Part shown: positions 26,347 through 35,354 of the stretch, piece by piece
Numbering within the stretch: the first letter of the stretch is position 1
How the letters are laid out: each line of letters opens with the position of its first letter
Notes under the pieces: generated by a model
Database searches by the model: none
What the model was told of the DNA's origin: nothing
Seen by the model: only the letters and a program-made list of their open reading frames with translations
Program-made: the position numbers and the translations under genes
Origin: an uncultured Chloroflexota bacterium
GTDB taxonomy: Bacteria > Chloroflexota > UBA4733
Length of the DNA: 64,000 bases
Reading direction: 5' to 3'
Assembly: GCA_937967325.1 (NCBI GenBank)
Contig: CALBSQ010000053.1
Span: 1 to 64,000, forward strand

Positions 26347-26794
26347 ACGACGCGCGGGCGATCCGAGGAGATACCTCGTGGATGGGCGTGCTCCTCCGTT
26401 CCACGACCGAGTTTTGCACGGCCAGCGCGCAGCGTAGTGCTATTCGGGCGCTTCCTGCCAGTCCACCACCATATCACGCGATGCCTCGGTCAGGATGACG
26501 CGGTCCTAGGACGCGGCCGGCGCGTACCCGAGCGCACTATCGGCGAGGAGCAGCGTGACGTTGCCAATGCCTCCGGAGGCTGCCCTCGGCCTTCAGTTGC
26601 TTGATGAGGGCTTCAGCCAGAGCCGGCGCGTCATGCCCGGCCATTAGGTCTCCTCGGCGCCAGTCACTCAAGATAGCGGGGTACGCCATCCCATGCTGCC
26701 TGCGCGGTCGTGAGAGCATTGCCCAAGGTGCAGGTGCTGCGAGGAGCCAGCGGTTTCCCGGCGGTACAATTCCATACATCAGAGACGGGGACGC
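26347..26794. other. 448-base region with decayed coding remnants
   Basis: No intact gene is seen. On the minus strand a short piece ending DRVILTEASRDMVVDWQEAP (26440-26505) is preceded by an in-frame stop, with VTLLLADSALGYAPAAS before that stop. Another minus frame (26537-26779) has MAYPAILSDWRRGDLM. These look like fragments of one or more lost genes, but the family was not identified. Confidence 0.35.
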
Positions 26795-27274
26795 ATGATG
26801 ACCGACACCCAGCTCGAGTCAACCTGCGGAACTTGCCGCGCCAATCGCGGCGAGCTGCCGGCGCCGGGCGGGGTGATCTACCAGGATGCGTCCTGGCGCC
26901 TGGAGCACATCCTGGCGCCGATTCCGCTGGCCGGCTGGCTGGTCCTCAAGCCGCTGCGCCACGTCGAGGCCATGGCCGACCTGTCGTCCGAGGAGGCGGC
27001 CGCCTTCGGGCCGCTCGTTCGGCGGATCACGAGGGCCATGCGCGAGGTGCTCCAGCCGGCCAAGGTCTATCTGTGCCAGTTCTCCGAGGCGGAGCACTTC
27101 GCGCACATCCACTTCCACCTGATCCCACGCTCCGCCGATATACCGAAGGAGCGGCGAGGCCCCGCCGTGTTTGATCTCCTCAGCGCCGCCGCGCAGGGCG
27201 GTCGCAAGCTGGCGCCGCTGGAGGAGGCCGAGCGGATCGCGGCGGCAGTGCGGGAGCGGCTGCTCACCGAGTAA
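26795..27274 (+). CDS. HIT family protein (histidine triad)
   Basis: This 159-residue protein carries the histidine triad HIHFHLI (His104, 106, 108), which binds the phosphate in nucleotide hydrolase or transferase reactions. A Cys pair near the start (CGTC) could bind zinc, as in several HIT proteins. The N-terminal DASWRLEHILAPIPLAGWLV and the FSEAEHFAHIHFH block fit the Ap4A-hydrolase-like branch. The substrate is not known. ATG-ATG at the start leaves one codon of doubt. Confidence 0.8.
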   Translation: MMTDTQLESTCGTCRANRGELPAPGGVIYQDASWRLEHILAPIPLAGWLVLKPLRHVEAMADLSSEEAAAFGPLVRRITRAMREVLQPAKVYLCQFSEAEHFAHIHFHLIPRSADIPKERRGPAVFDLLSAAAQGGRKLAPLEEAERIAAAVRERLLTE

Positions 27275-27572
27275 GGAATGCATGCGTTCTATTCCTGGTT
27301 GCGGTGCATGCCCGCCGGTCTGCGCGGTACTGGTCGACATCGGTAGCGGCTTCCCTTGGCTGCAGCCTTTTTCATTCGCCCCTTGGGAAGCGCTTCTGAG
27401 GATTGCCTCCGGTAAGCCAACCCAACTCTCCATTGGTACATTTGTGGAGGGCATGTGGGCTACTGATTGGGCCGGGATTCCGCTGGCAGCATCGAACGCC
27501 GATAGCCTTGATGGAGTGAATTGCCGTACACTGGCATTTGGGTGAATCACATCAGGAATCGATGGCTGGCCG
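27275..27572. other. About 300-base gap without a recognised gene
   Basis: This follows the HIT gene and precedes the nucleotidyltransferase gene. Long open frames on both strands pass through it but show no recognisable motif or start signal. A GGAATGCATGCGTTCTATTCC near-palindrome lies just after the HIT stop. Confidence 0.35.
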
Positions 27573-27917
27573 ATGGTTGCCACGCGAAGTGCCGATGAGA
27601 CCAATGTTGCTGACGCGATCGCCCTCATCACCGACCGCGTCGTGCGCGAGTTCGCTCCGCGGCGGATCATCCTCTTCGGCTCGCAAGCCCGCGGTGACGC
27701 GGATGCGCGGAGCGATGTGGATTTGCTCGTCGTGCTGGACGGAGTGACCAACCGACGAGATGCCAGCGTAGCGATCTTGCGATCCTTGGCCGACCTCACG
27801 GTTCCGGCCGACATTGTGGTCACAACCCCGGAGGAAATCGCGCGGCGGGGCCACGTCGTCGGGACGGTGCTGCGATCCGCGCTGCGCGAAGGCAGGGTGC
27901 TCTATGAGCGATCCTGA
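27573..27917 (+). CDS. MNT-type nucleotidyltransferase (antitoxin-like)
   Basis: This 114-residue protein has the minimal nucleotidyltransferase motif LFGSQARGDADARSDVDLLV (near residue 35), with the G-S-x-x-R-G and paired aspartates complete. Such proteins act as antitoxins that nucleotidylate a HEPN toxin encoded next door. Here the downstream HEPN gene is truncated after 24 codons, so this would be an orphan antitoxin. There is no strong ribosome site ahead of the ATG. Confidence 0.75.
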   Translation: MVATRSADETNVADAIALITDRVVREFAPRRIILFGSQARGDADARSDVDLLVVLDGVTNRRDASVAILRSLADLTVPADIVVTTPEEIARRGHVVGTVLRSALREGRVLYERS

Positions 27918-27978
27918 GACGATCGGGGAGGCTCGCCGCTGGCTACGATTCGCCGATGAGCTACTGATAAGCAACTGA
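27904..27978 (+). pseudogene. Truncated HEPN toxin gene
   Basis: An ATG overlapping the end of the MNT gene opens a frame reading MSDPETIGEARRWLRFADEL and then stops after 24 codons. The start and spacing match HEPN partners of MNT proteins, which are normally about 130 residues with an R-x4-6-H site. That site is missing here. It is most likely the 5' stump left by a deletion that brought the AAC(3) gene close. Confidence 0.55.
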
Positions 27979-27989
27979 ACGAGGTCCGG

Positions 27990-28838
27990 TTGGACAGGGA
28001 TACGAGGGTCGTGACCGCACACGACATCCGCGCTGCGACGAGAGAGATTGGCCTGGTCGGTCGGCCGATCTGTGTGCATGTGTCGCTGTGCTCCTTCGGC
28101 TGGATTGAGGGTGGGGCGGCGAGCGTCGTAGAGGGGCTGTTGGCCGAGGGCTGTACCGTGCTGGCGCCGACGTTCTCCTACCGCTTCGGCAACATGCCGT
28201 CGCCGGGCATGCGGCGCTGGGCGCAAAACGCCTGGCAGGAAGAACGAAGCTGGGACGACACGGAAGCTCGCGCCCTGGTGTATCGGCCCGATAGCCAGGA
28301 TATCGACCAGCGCGACATGGGCGCGATCGCTACGGCCTTGCTCGGCATGCCCGGCCGCGGCCGCGGCGATCACCCGCTCAACTCCTTCGCGGCAGTCGGT
28401 CCGTTGGCAGCGGAGCTGATCGCCGGCCAGACGCCGATGGACGTGTACGCTCCCTTGAAAGCGCTTGTGGAGCGTGACGGTGCCGTCGTACTGATGGGGG
28501 TGGGGCTAGACAAGATGACCCTTCTGCATCTGGCGGAGGAGCGGGCTGGTCGGCGGATGTTCCGGCGCTGGGCGAACGGTCCGAATGGCCAGCCGATGGA
28601 GGTTGCGGCGGGCGGCGATTCTGCCGGCTTCCCGAACTTGGGGCCGGCGCTCGATCCCTTCGCCTCAGAACGCCGGGTCGGCGCGAGCCGCTGGCGCGCG
28701 TTCCCAGCGGGCGCGACGCTGGACGCGGCAACCCGCGCCATCCGGGCGCATCCGGCCGTCACTCGTTGTGCGGCGGATTGCTTGGAGTGTCGCGATGCCA
28801 TCGCCGGCGGGCCCGTCCCGCTCGCTGGCGTGACCTGA
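27990..28838 (+). CDS. AAC(3)-family N-acetyltransferase
   Basis: This 282-residue protein matches the AAC(3) family, which acetylates the 3-amino group of aminoglycosides or other amines with acetyl-CoA. Visible family blocks are VHVSLCSFGWIEGGA, VLAPTFSYRFG, GDHPLNSFAAVGP and LMGVGLDKMTLLHLAEERAG. A TTG with GAGGT at good spacing is taken as start; a GTG seven codons later is the alternative. Chromosomal members often have other substrates, so resistance should not be assumed. Confidence 0.75.
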   Translation: MDRDTRVVTAHDIRAATREIGLVGRPICVHVSLCSFGWIEGGAASVVEGLLAEGCTVLAPTFSYRFGNMPSPGMRRWAQNAWQEERSWDDTEARALVYRPDSQDIDQRDMGAIATALLGMPGRGRGDHPLNSFAAVGPLAAELIAGQTPMDVYAPLKALVERDGAVVLMGVGLDKMTLLHLAEERAGRRMFRRWANGPNGQPMEVAAGGDSAGFPNLGPALDPFASERRVGASRWRAFPAGATLDAATRAIRAHPAVTRCAADCLECRDAIAGGPVPLAGVT

Positions 28839-29036
28839 CGGTAGAGTGCCTAAAGTCACCGGTGCGTGTCGGCGCGGAAGTAGTCTGCCCGCTTGAACGT
28901 AGACTTCCTCCTACGTCCCGTTCAGGTGACTTCATATCCGGTTTCAGGACCCATCTACATGCGAACCCAGCGAGTGGGCTCTGTCAGGGCGCCCCGGCGC
29001 CCGGCTGCGCGACTGCCGGCCTCAGGCCGGTGTTCG

Positions 29037-29807
29037 TCACAGGGTCGCAGGCGGCTCGCGCTTGCGGGCGCCGAGCACCAGGAAGGAAGGAGCGACGAGC
29101 TGCCGCTGATAGGTGGCAGGCCGTGCAACTGCGAAGACCTCATCGGGTAATGGCTCGTCCAGTGTGTCGATCAGCAAGCCGGCATCCCGCAGATGGCGGG
29201 CATACCATTCTAGCGGGCGGTGGTAGCGCATGATCGGGGCGGGCTGGTCACGATGGAGCCGGTCAGCGACGGAGTACGCCGTCCGGTAGCGCCACACTCG
29301 ACGGATCGTGCGGCGCTCACCGTCCACCGTCTCCTCCGTCCAGGCGGAGGCGAGCGGAGGCTCGAAACAGGGATGCAGCAGCGTGGCGACGAAGCGCCCG
29401 CCCGGCCGCACGACGCGCCCCGCTTCACGTAGGATGCCTGCTCCGTCGGCCGCGTCCATGAGCACCATGTGCGCGGTCACCAAGTCGAAGCGGTCCGGCG
29501 GGAAGGGGAGGTGAGCAGCGTCGGCGACGAGGGCGTCGATCCCGAGCGGATTGCTCGCTTCCCGCGCCCTGGCTCGCGCCACCAGGGTGTGGGACAGGTC
29601 GATGCCGATCACCCGCGCACCGTGCTCAGCCAGGAGCCGGCTGGCCAGACCGTTGCCGCAACCCAGGTCGAGCGCCGACTTCCCGGCAACATCGCCGAGG
29701 GCTTGCAACAGGGCGGGGAGCAGCCAATGTCGGTGCGTACGATCGCCTTGCTCGCCCATCGTCTGGTCGTACCACTCCGCGATGGCCTCGAAGCTGCCGT
29801 GCTCCAT
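29037..29807 (-). CDS. Class I SAM-dependent methyltransferase
   Basis: This 256-residue methyltransferase has motif I SALDLGCGNGLASRLLAEHG (near residue 45), the acidic loop VIGIDLSHTLV, motif LPFPPDRFDLVTAHMVLMD and VVRPGGRFVATLLHP. GGGAGG just ahead of the ATG supports the start. It is the methyltransferase-11-type fold with unknown acceptor. It converges on the AAC(3) gene with about 200 bases between them. Confidence 0.8.
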   Translation of the reverse strand: MEHGSFEAIAEWYDQTMGEQGDRTHRHWLLPALLQALGDVAGKSALDLGCGNGLASRLLAEHGARVIGIDLSHTLVARARAREASNPLGIDALVADAAHLPFPPDRFDLVTAHMVLMDAADGAGILREAGRVVRPGGRFVATLLHPCFEPPLASAWTEETVDGERRTIRRVWRYRTAYSVADRLHRDQPAPIMRYHRPLEWYARHLRDAGLLIDTLDEPLPDEVFAVARPATYQRQLVAPSFLVLGARKREPPATL

Positions 29808-29941
29808 CGTCCTCCCATATTCCGGTGCGCCGTGGGCGACAGTGCGCCCGGCCGCGTCTCAGTGGCAGGAGCGATTAAACAGTAAGACGACTCATCAGGA
29901 CCGCCTACCTACAAGGATGTAACTGCAGAGGATCTTCTTGC

Positions 29942-30340
29942 ATGGATGTGACCCTCGATCTCGCCTTTACGCCTCGCTGCCCGCTGCCCGGCAAGCCGTT
30001 CACAGAGAGCAGCTTCGTTCGCACCACGGCTCGGCATACTTTCGCTTTTGCGGATCTCGCGGTCGCGTTGGTCGACGTCTGGAACTTTGGCTGGGAGGAT
30101 ACACCCATCGGGCCAACGCTGGGTCCAGAGCTCAGCCTGGAGCGCGGCCACTCGCATGCCCAACGCAAGCGCCGGCTCTTGGGGACGTGCCTGGCCCTTG
30201 CCGTCGACGAGTTGCGGGCCTTTGGTGTGCCGATCTTTCACTGCACCCGCGCCGACGTCCTTGCCAGCTACCCACAGTGGCAGGACTCCACGACGCCTGT
30301 GGAGCGCGAGCGGTTCCTCGGGGCGCTCATCGCACTGCCG
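29942..30340 (+). pseudogene. 3'-truncated isochorismatase-like gene
   Basis: About 130 residues match the N-terminal half of an isochorismatase-type hydrolase: FADLAVALVDVWNFGWED carries the catalytic Asp, followed by RKRRLLGTCLALAVDELRAF and VPIFHCTRADVLASY. The frame then enters the antisense of a peptidase gene near 30335, losing the region that holds the nucleophile cysteine. AGAGGA ahead of the ATG is a fair ribosome site. It is presumably inactive. Confidence 0.55.
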
Positions 30341-30835
30341 CTTCTTCCAGCGCGAAGCGATCTGCTCCGGCATCGAGCGCGGCGCGCACGCCCAGCGGCA
30401 GTATCAGCCGGGGATCGGTGTGACCGAAGGTTAGGATCGGAAAGTCCCAGGATGCCGTGTGACGCAGCAGGAGGTCGTCTACCTGCCGGTGCTCGGCGTC
30501 GGACAGCCCCCAAATCTTGCCGACCACCATCCCAGCTAACGGGTCGAACACGCCGAGCAGGCCGAGATGCGTCAGCGCCTCATCGATGGCATGCACCGGC
30601 GCGGACTCCAGCTTGACTTCCTCCCAGAACAGGATTGCCCCGATGAAGGAGGGCCGGTAGACCGTGCCGGCCAGTGAGCGCAGGGTACCCAGGTTGCCGC
30701 CCACTAGTGGACCGCTTGCGAGACCCGGCCGCAGCCAGCGCCAGCCGTCGTTCGGGTACATCGGCCGGGGGGCGTCATCGCTCGGCGCGGCGTCGGTCCA
30801 CGCCTCCGGTGGAAGCAGCCGGCCGACAGCGTGCC
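30327..30835 (-). pseudogene. LD-carboxypeptidase (S66) C-terminal fragment
   Basis: The minus strand encodes the C-terminal half of an S66 peptidase: AVGRLLPPEAWTD, then WRWLRPGLASGPLVGGNLGT, then FIGAILFWEEVKLE, VVGKIWG and the HTDPRLILPLGV end with a catalytic His. The C-terminus looks natural. The N-terminal half with the nucleophile serine is missing; upstream of 30835 the frame changes to an unrelated piece (SWHSIIAETMVTPCWLEHYH). Intact enzymes cut tetrapeptides in cell-wall recycling and have about 300 residues. Confidence 0.65.
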
Positions 30836-30944
30836 TCGACGAAGATCACCGGGAATCCGGCGAAGAGTGGGTGATAATGCTCCAACCAGCACGGTGTGAC
30901 CATAGTCTCCGCGATGATGCTGTGCCAGGAAGGATCAGGTCGCC

Positions 30945-31286
30945 TTGCTTTCCATTGTTCTCGCGGTCCACCGCGTGCTGCCAGACCGTGCCGCGACACC
31001 AGGCGCCATCGCCACCCTAACCAAAAAAGCCGCCGATCGGGGTGCGGAGTTGATACTTTTCGCCGAGACGGCCGTCACCGGCTTTGTCGCGACCGGCGAC
31101 CCGGCTCACGATCTGCCACTGGGCGAGCCGGTACCAGGACCGTCGACGCTGGCACTGGCGGAGGTCGCTCGGCAGCGGTGCATCTGGCTCGGACTGGGTC
31201 TTTACCAGCGGGATGGTGGCCGGCTCTATGATTCCGCGGTGCTGCTCTCGCCCGATGGTCAGGTCGTAAACGTTCCACAACGATGA
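30945..31286 (+). pseudogene. Truncated carbon-nitrogen hydrolase
   Basis: The frame matches the start of the nitrilase/amidase superfamily: IVLAVHRVLPDRAATPGAIA, then AADRGAELILFAETAVTGF with the first catalytic residue (Glu), and WLGLGLYQRDGGRLYDSAVL. It stops after 113 residues, before the lysine and cysteine of the triad. A TTG start is likely, with GGAAGG upstream. A strong promoter for the next gene begins 15 bases after its stop, so the 3' end was probably lost in a deletion. Confidence 0.6.
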
Positions 31287-31300
31287 AGCTTGCTCCGGCG

Positions 31301-31332
31301 TTGACACGCCGACGCTTCATTGGTATATTACC
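31301..31332 (+). promoter_or_regulatory. Consensus promoter with operator-like palindrome
   Basis: TTGACA (31301-31306) and TATATT (31324-31329) lie 17 bases apart, a near-perfect housekeeping promoter, about 100 bases upstream of the binding-protein start at 31432. Over the -10 box sits GGTATATTACC (31322-31332), a GGTA-N3-TACC palindrome well placed for repression. The match is read directly from sequence; the regulator is unknown. Confidence 0.65.
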
Positions 31333-31431
31333 GGCATATCATGCTGCCTGCCGCCCCTGGCTCTCGCGCGGGGTAGCCGCCGGGGATGGCGACACCCTCC
31401 CTTAGTGAGTGGTTTTGCAGGAGGGTTGACC

Positions 31432-33033
31432 ATGGCTCTTGAGTTATCCCAGCCAACGACCCGTCGCCGGCTTCTCCGCAGTGCTGGCATGGTGAGCGTC
31501 ATGTGCTCCCTGCTGCTCGCCGCGTGCGGTGGCGCCGCTGCTGTCAGCACCGGAAGCTCCGTCGGGAGTGCCGCCTCCTCCGCCAACACCGGCGCGGCTT
31601 CCAGCAGCCCGGCTAGCTCCGGCGCAGCGGCGGTCACGACTTCCAGCGCGGTCGCCAGTACCAGTGCCGCGTCCAGCAGCGCCGTCGTGTCCAGCAGTAG
31701 CGCTGCCCCGGTCAGCAGTGTCGTCACCAGCACGACCGCCAGCGCCACGAGCGCGGCTGCCCTCAGCGCGAGCACCGCGGCTGCTTCCGCTCCAGCCGCG
31801 GCCGGACTCAAGATCAGCTTCCTCAACTGGTACACCACCTCGGTCGTTGGCGCAGATACCGCCAAGGTGCTGGGTGGTCTGCTGGATACGTATAAGCAAC
31901 GAACCGGGGTGACGGTGGAGAATGTCGGGGCAGGCTTTTCCGACGTCAGCCAGAAGCTCCTGGCCGGCGTGGCTGCGAATGACCCTCCGGACGCCTCCTT
32001 CAGCTCGATTATCTGGGGCCGCGACTGGTATGACCAGGGTATCCTGGCCGACATCGATTCTTTCGTGGCCCAGGCCGCGGATGTGCAGGGCGACAAGTTC
32101 TTCGCGGCCTCCAAGCAGTTTCGCCAGACGTGCGGTCACACCTTCGGCCTGCCGGTCATGGGGCCGGAGTCGCTGATCTTCTGGGTGGATCAGAACAAGC
32201 TCCAGGCGGCCGGCTTCGACCCCATGGGCAAGGACCTGAAGACCTGGGACGACCTGGCGCGCGGCGCGCAGAAGCTGACCAAGACGGGTCCCGACGGCAA
32301 GATCACCCTGGCCGGGCTGGCCACCACGGGCAGTCTGGGCATCGCCTGGCTCACCGCCTGGACTGAGACCACCGGCCACTCGCTGTTCGACGCCGAGCAG
32401 AACGCCGCCTACTACAACGCCCCCGAGACCGTTTCTGCCGTTCAGTTCCTCGTCGATCTGGCCAACAAGGACAACGTAGCGCCGCCTCTAGCTGAGAAGG
32501 GCAGACCAGCCAACCTAGCCGCGATCGGGACGGGCAAGGCGGCGATGGCCCTGGACGAGACCGAGCCGGGCGACCAGTTCCAATACGTCAACTCCAACTT
32601 GTGGATGGCTCCGCTGCCCGCCGCGCCGACAGCCCAGGGCCAGGCGGCGACGGCCACCTGGCTCAACTTCATGGTGATGCCCAAGAACGGCAAGCATATC
32701 CCCGAGGCCTTCCAGCCTATTCGCTTCCTCGCCGGCTTCGAGGCGCAAGTGCAGCTGGAGCTCTTCCCGCCCGGCGCACCGCCGTCGCTGGCGCCGCGTT
32801 TCGACTTCTACGACTCGCCGCAGTGGAAACAGGCGCTTAAGGATCACCCGAATCTGCAAGGGGCGGTCGATATCGCCAAGCTGCCCGGCGTCTACCCCTA
32901 CCACCGCTTCACCGACCAGAACAAGCAGATCGCCCCGCTGTTACAAAAGGCCTGCACAGCCCAGATGGACGTCAAGACCGCGCTGGACCAGGCGCAGCAG
33001 TTCGCCACCCAGATCCTGGCGCCCAAGCAGTAG
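31432..33033 (+). CDS. ABC transporter substrate-binding lipoprotein (sugar type)
   Basis: This is a 533-residue family 1 binding protein. AGGAGG seven bases ahead of the ATG sets the start. The signal has an Arg11-Arg12-Arg13 twin-arginine-type motif and the lipobox LLAAC with Cys32, followed by the longest Ser/Ala/Thr linker in the window, to about residue 125. The mature domain starts GLKISFLNWYTTS. Expression is from the strong promoter at 31301. A ceramidase-family gene follows 47 bases later, so the pair may be one operon for uptake and breakdown of the same compound. Confidence 0.88.
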   Translation: MALELSQPTTRRRLLRSAGMVSVMCSLLLAACGGAAAVSTGSSVGSAASSANTGAASSSPASSGAAAVTTSSAVASTSAASSSAVVSSSSAAPVSSVVTSTTASATSAAALSASTAAASAPAAAGLKISFLNWYTTSVVGADTAKVLGGLLDTYKQRTGVTVENVGAGFSDVSQKLLAGVAANDPPDASFSSIIWGRDWYDQGILADIDSFVAQAADVQGDKFFAASKQFRQTCGHTFGLPVMGPESLIFWVDQNKLQAAGFDPMGKDLKTWDDLARGAQKLTKTGPDGKITLAGLATTGSLGIAWLTAWTETTGHSLFDAEQNAAYYNAPETVSAVQFLVDLANKDNVAPPLAEKGRPANLAAIGTGKAAMALDETEPGDQFQYVNSNLWMAPLPAAPTAQGQAATATWLNFMVMPKNGKHIPEAFQPIRFLAGFEAQVQLELFPPGAPPSLAPRFDFYDSPQWKQALKDHPNLQGAVDIAKLPGVYPYHRFTDQNKQIAPLLQKACTAQMDVKTALDQAQQFATQILAPKQ

Positions 33034-33080
33034 CGCCCGTCGGCGGCGCGCAATGCCTCTGAGGAAAAGGACATGGCATC

Positions 33081-34523
33081 GTGAAAGCAGGATTCCACGT
33101 CACCGACATCACGCCACCCATCGGCATGGAGGTGCCGGGCGGCTATGGCAAGAGCTACAGCCGGCAGATCCACGACCCGCTGAAGGCGCGAGCGGCGGTG
33201 TTCGAGCAGGACGGTACGGCGCTAGCTCTCGTCGGCGTGGACACCTGCGACCTGCCGCTCTCCAACCGGCTGCTTGCCCAGGTGCGACAGGAGATCGAGC
33301 GCCGCTGCGGCATTCCCGGCGACAATGTCATGGTCGGCGCTTCGCACACCCATAGTGGCGGACCGCTGAGCTGGTACGAGCTGAACGCCTTCGCGGAAGC
33401 GCCGGAGCTGGTGCGGACGCTGGTGCGGGAGCATTCCACCAACCCTGATCCGCTGTACGTGGAGTGGGCCGGCCGGCAGATCGTCAGCGCCGTACACGAA
33501 GCGTACCGGGCGCGGCAGGAGGCGCGTCTGGCCGTCGGTCGTGGGGTGGAGGACCAATCAGGGTTCAATCGTCGCTTCCGGATGGCCAACGGCCGCGTCT
33601 ACACCCACCCCGGCAAGGGCAATCCCGACATCGTCGCACCGGCTGGTCCGGTGGACCCCGAGGTTGGCGTACTCGCCGCCTGGAGTTTGGGCGGTGAGTT
33701 GCTCGGCTGCGTGGTCAACTTCGGCTGCCACTGCACCACCTTCTCCGGTGGCATTTCCGCCGACTATGTCTGCTACCTCGAGCGGACCATCCAGGGCGCC
33801 ATGGGCCAGCAGGCGGGAGTGGTCTTTCTGCAGGGCGCCTCCGGTGACGTCACGCAGGTGGATAACCGGTCGTTGCGGGCGCGTGAGTTCGGCGAGGCCT
33901 GGAGCCGCCGCGTTGGCACGCGCGTCGGCGCGGAGGCGGTGAAGGCGCTGGCTTCTGCCGAGCCGGGTGACCTGGCGCCGCTGACCGCCGCGACGCAGGT
34001 ACTCCACATCCAGCGCCGCCGGCCCAGCGCGACGCGCCTGGAGCAGAGCAGGCGTATCGTCGAGGAGGGGCTGCGCTCCGGCCAGCGCGACACCGCCTGG
34101 ACCTTCGCCAAGGAGATCGTGCTGCTGGACTACTTGCTGCGGGTCGATCCGATCGCCGAAGTAGAGGTCCAGGCGCTCCAGGTGGGTCCGGCGATATTTC
34201 TGTCCAACCCGGCGGAGTACTTCGCCGAATCCGGGCTGCGGATCAAGCGGGCCTCACCGTTTCCGTATACCTTCGTGGTGACGCTGGCTAACGGCTGCGT
34301 CGGCTACGTGCCACCAGCCGCGGCCTTCGCCCCCGATGGCGGAGGCTATGAGACCGTCCTGTGCTCGTATTCCAACCTGGAGATCACGGCCGAGGAGCAG
34401 ATCGCCACCGCAAGCTTGCACCTGGCGCATCAGCTCACGCCGGGGATCGTGCCCCAGCCGGCACAGATCGAAGGGCCGCAGGAGCCCTGGAGCTACGGGG
34501 TACTGGGTCCGGACGTGGAGTGA
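33081..34523 (+). CDS. Neutral/alkaline non-lysosomal ceramidase-family hydrolase
   Basis: This 480-residue protein matches the neutral ceramidase family, zinc-dependent amidases. Marks are the N-terminal FHVTDITPPIGMEVPGGYGK, the metal-binding VGASHTHSGGPLSWY (near residue 90), VVNFGCHCTTFSG and LQGASGDVTQVDNR (near residue 255). No signal peptide is seen, so this bacterial branch may act inside the cell on a substrate other than ceramide. GTG is the start, with AAGG about 10 bases ahead. It follows a binding-protein gene closely; a 5' fragment of a related gene also follows a binding-protein/oxidoreductase pair at 3187. Confidence 0.75.
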   Translation: MKAGFHVTDITPPIGMEVPGGYGKSYSRQIHDPLKARAAVFEQDGTALALVGVDTCDLPLSNRLLAQVRQEIERRCGIPGDNVMVGASHTHSGGPLSWYELNAFAEAPELVRTLVREHSTNPDPLYVEWAGRQIVSAVHEAYRARQEARLAVGRGVEDQSGFNRRFRMANGRVYTHPGKGNPDIVAPAGPVDPEVGVLAAWSLGGELLGCVVNFGCHCTTFSGGISADYVCYLERTIQGAMGQQAGVVFLQGASGDVTQVDNRSLRAREFGEAWSRRVGTRVGAEAVKALASAEPGDLAPLTAATQVLHIQRRRPSATRLEQSRRIVEEGLRSGQRDTAWTFAKEIVLLDYLLRVDPIAEVEVQALQVGPAIFLSNPAEYFAESGLRIKRASPFPYTFVVTLANGCVGYVPPAAAFAPDGGGYETVLCSYSNLEITAEEQIATASLHLAHQLTPGIVPQPAQIEGPQEPWSYGVLGPDVE

Positions 34524-34618
34524 GCGGCTTTCCCGTACAACCTATCCTAAAACCCGGGAGCGTCGTATGACTAGCCCTCTGGTTGCCGTACTCCTTTCCT
34601 CGGAGCCTTCGTCCGGCA

Positions 34619-35305
34619 CTACTCGGGCGCCCCATCGAGGCGGGCACGCAAGCGGGCAACCTCCGCCTCCAATGCAACGGCGCGTTCGGCTTCCTCCTCC
34701 GGAGAAGGCAGGCGCTCCCTGTGCTCGTCCACGACGCGCAGCCAGGGGTGGTCGCCCAGCTGTAGTCCCAATCCGCCCAGCACTCCGCTGCGCAGCACCC
34801 CGTCGCTCTCGATGGCCCACTCACCCCAGGCGTCCTCACTGTCACGGCGATAGCCGAAGAGCTTTGGTCCCCCATCCTTGCGGTCGGGCCAGTAGAGGAT
34901 GTACTCCTCCACGCCCATCGCCTGGTAGTACTCCGGCTTCTGGACGGTGTCCCGGTAGACGCTGTCCTTGGTCACGATCTCCAGCACCAGGCGCGGCGGT
35001 CTGCCCTCCTGACGCACATCCCAGGATTCGCGCAGGCGATCGTCCGCCTCCGCCACGAACACGTCCGGTCCCAACGTCAGCGTGCCGCCCTCTGGCTTTG
35101 GCGCGGTGACGCTCAGCTCGCCGGAGACGTGCCAGCCCAGGTTGCGCCGCTGTGCGTGCAGGCGTAGGATGCCAACCAGCAAGCGCCCAACGAAGTATTG
35201 GAACTCCGGCATCGTCATCCAAGGCGCCTCATTCGTGTCATCCACTGCCGCCTGCACCAGCGGCGTCGTCAGGTTTACCGTCTCCCCAAGATTGGCGATG
35301 GCCAT
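34619..35305 (-). CDS. Uma2 family endonuclease (DUF820)
   Basis: This is a 228-residue Uma2 paralogue with the nuclease residues in LTLGPDVFVAEADDR, RLVLEIVTKDSVYRDTVQK and YQAMGVEEYILYWPDR. AAGGAGG ahead of the ATG supports the start. The C-terminus adds a charged coiled-coil-like tail (PSPEEEAERAVALEAEVARL) absent from the copy at 14797, a feature of one large branch of the family. A small ribbon-helix-helix-like gene lies just upstream on the same strand. Confidence 0.8.
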   Translation of the reverse strand: MAIANLGETVNLTTPLVQAAVDDTNEAPWMTMPEFQYFVGRLLVGILRLHAQRRNLGWHVSGELSVTAPKPEGGTLTLGPDVFVAEADDRLRESWDVRQEGRPPRLVLEIVTKDSVYRDTVQKPEYYQAMGVEEYILYWPDRKDGGPKLFGYRRDSEDAWGEWAIESDGVLRSGVLGGLGLQLGDHPWLRVVDEHRERLPSPEEEAERAVALEAEVARLRARLDGAPE

Positions 35306-35354
35306 CTGCGCCTCCTTTGCCGGGTACCAGACTCATTCTAGCGCAGCACCGCGT

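Noticed and set aside
26819..27823. 334-codon minus-strand frame
   Set aside because: It is antisense to the HIT and nucleotidyltransferase genes; part of it in the 27275-27572 gap looked protein-like but no motif or start could be defended.
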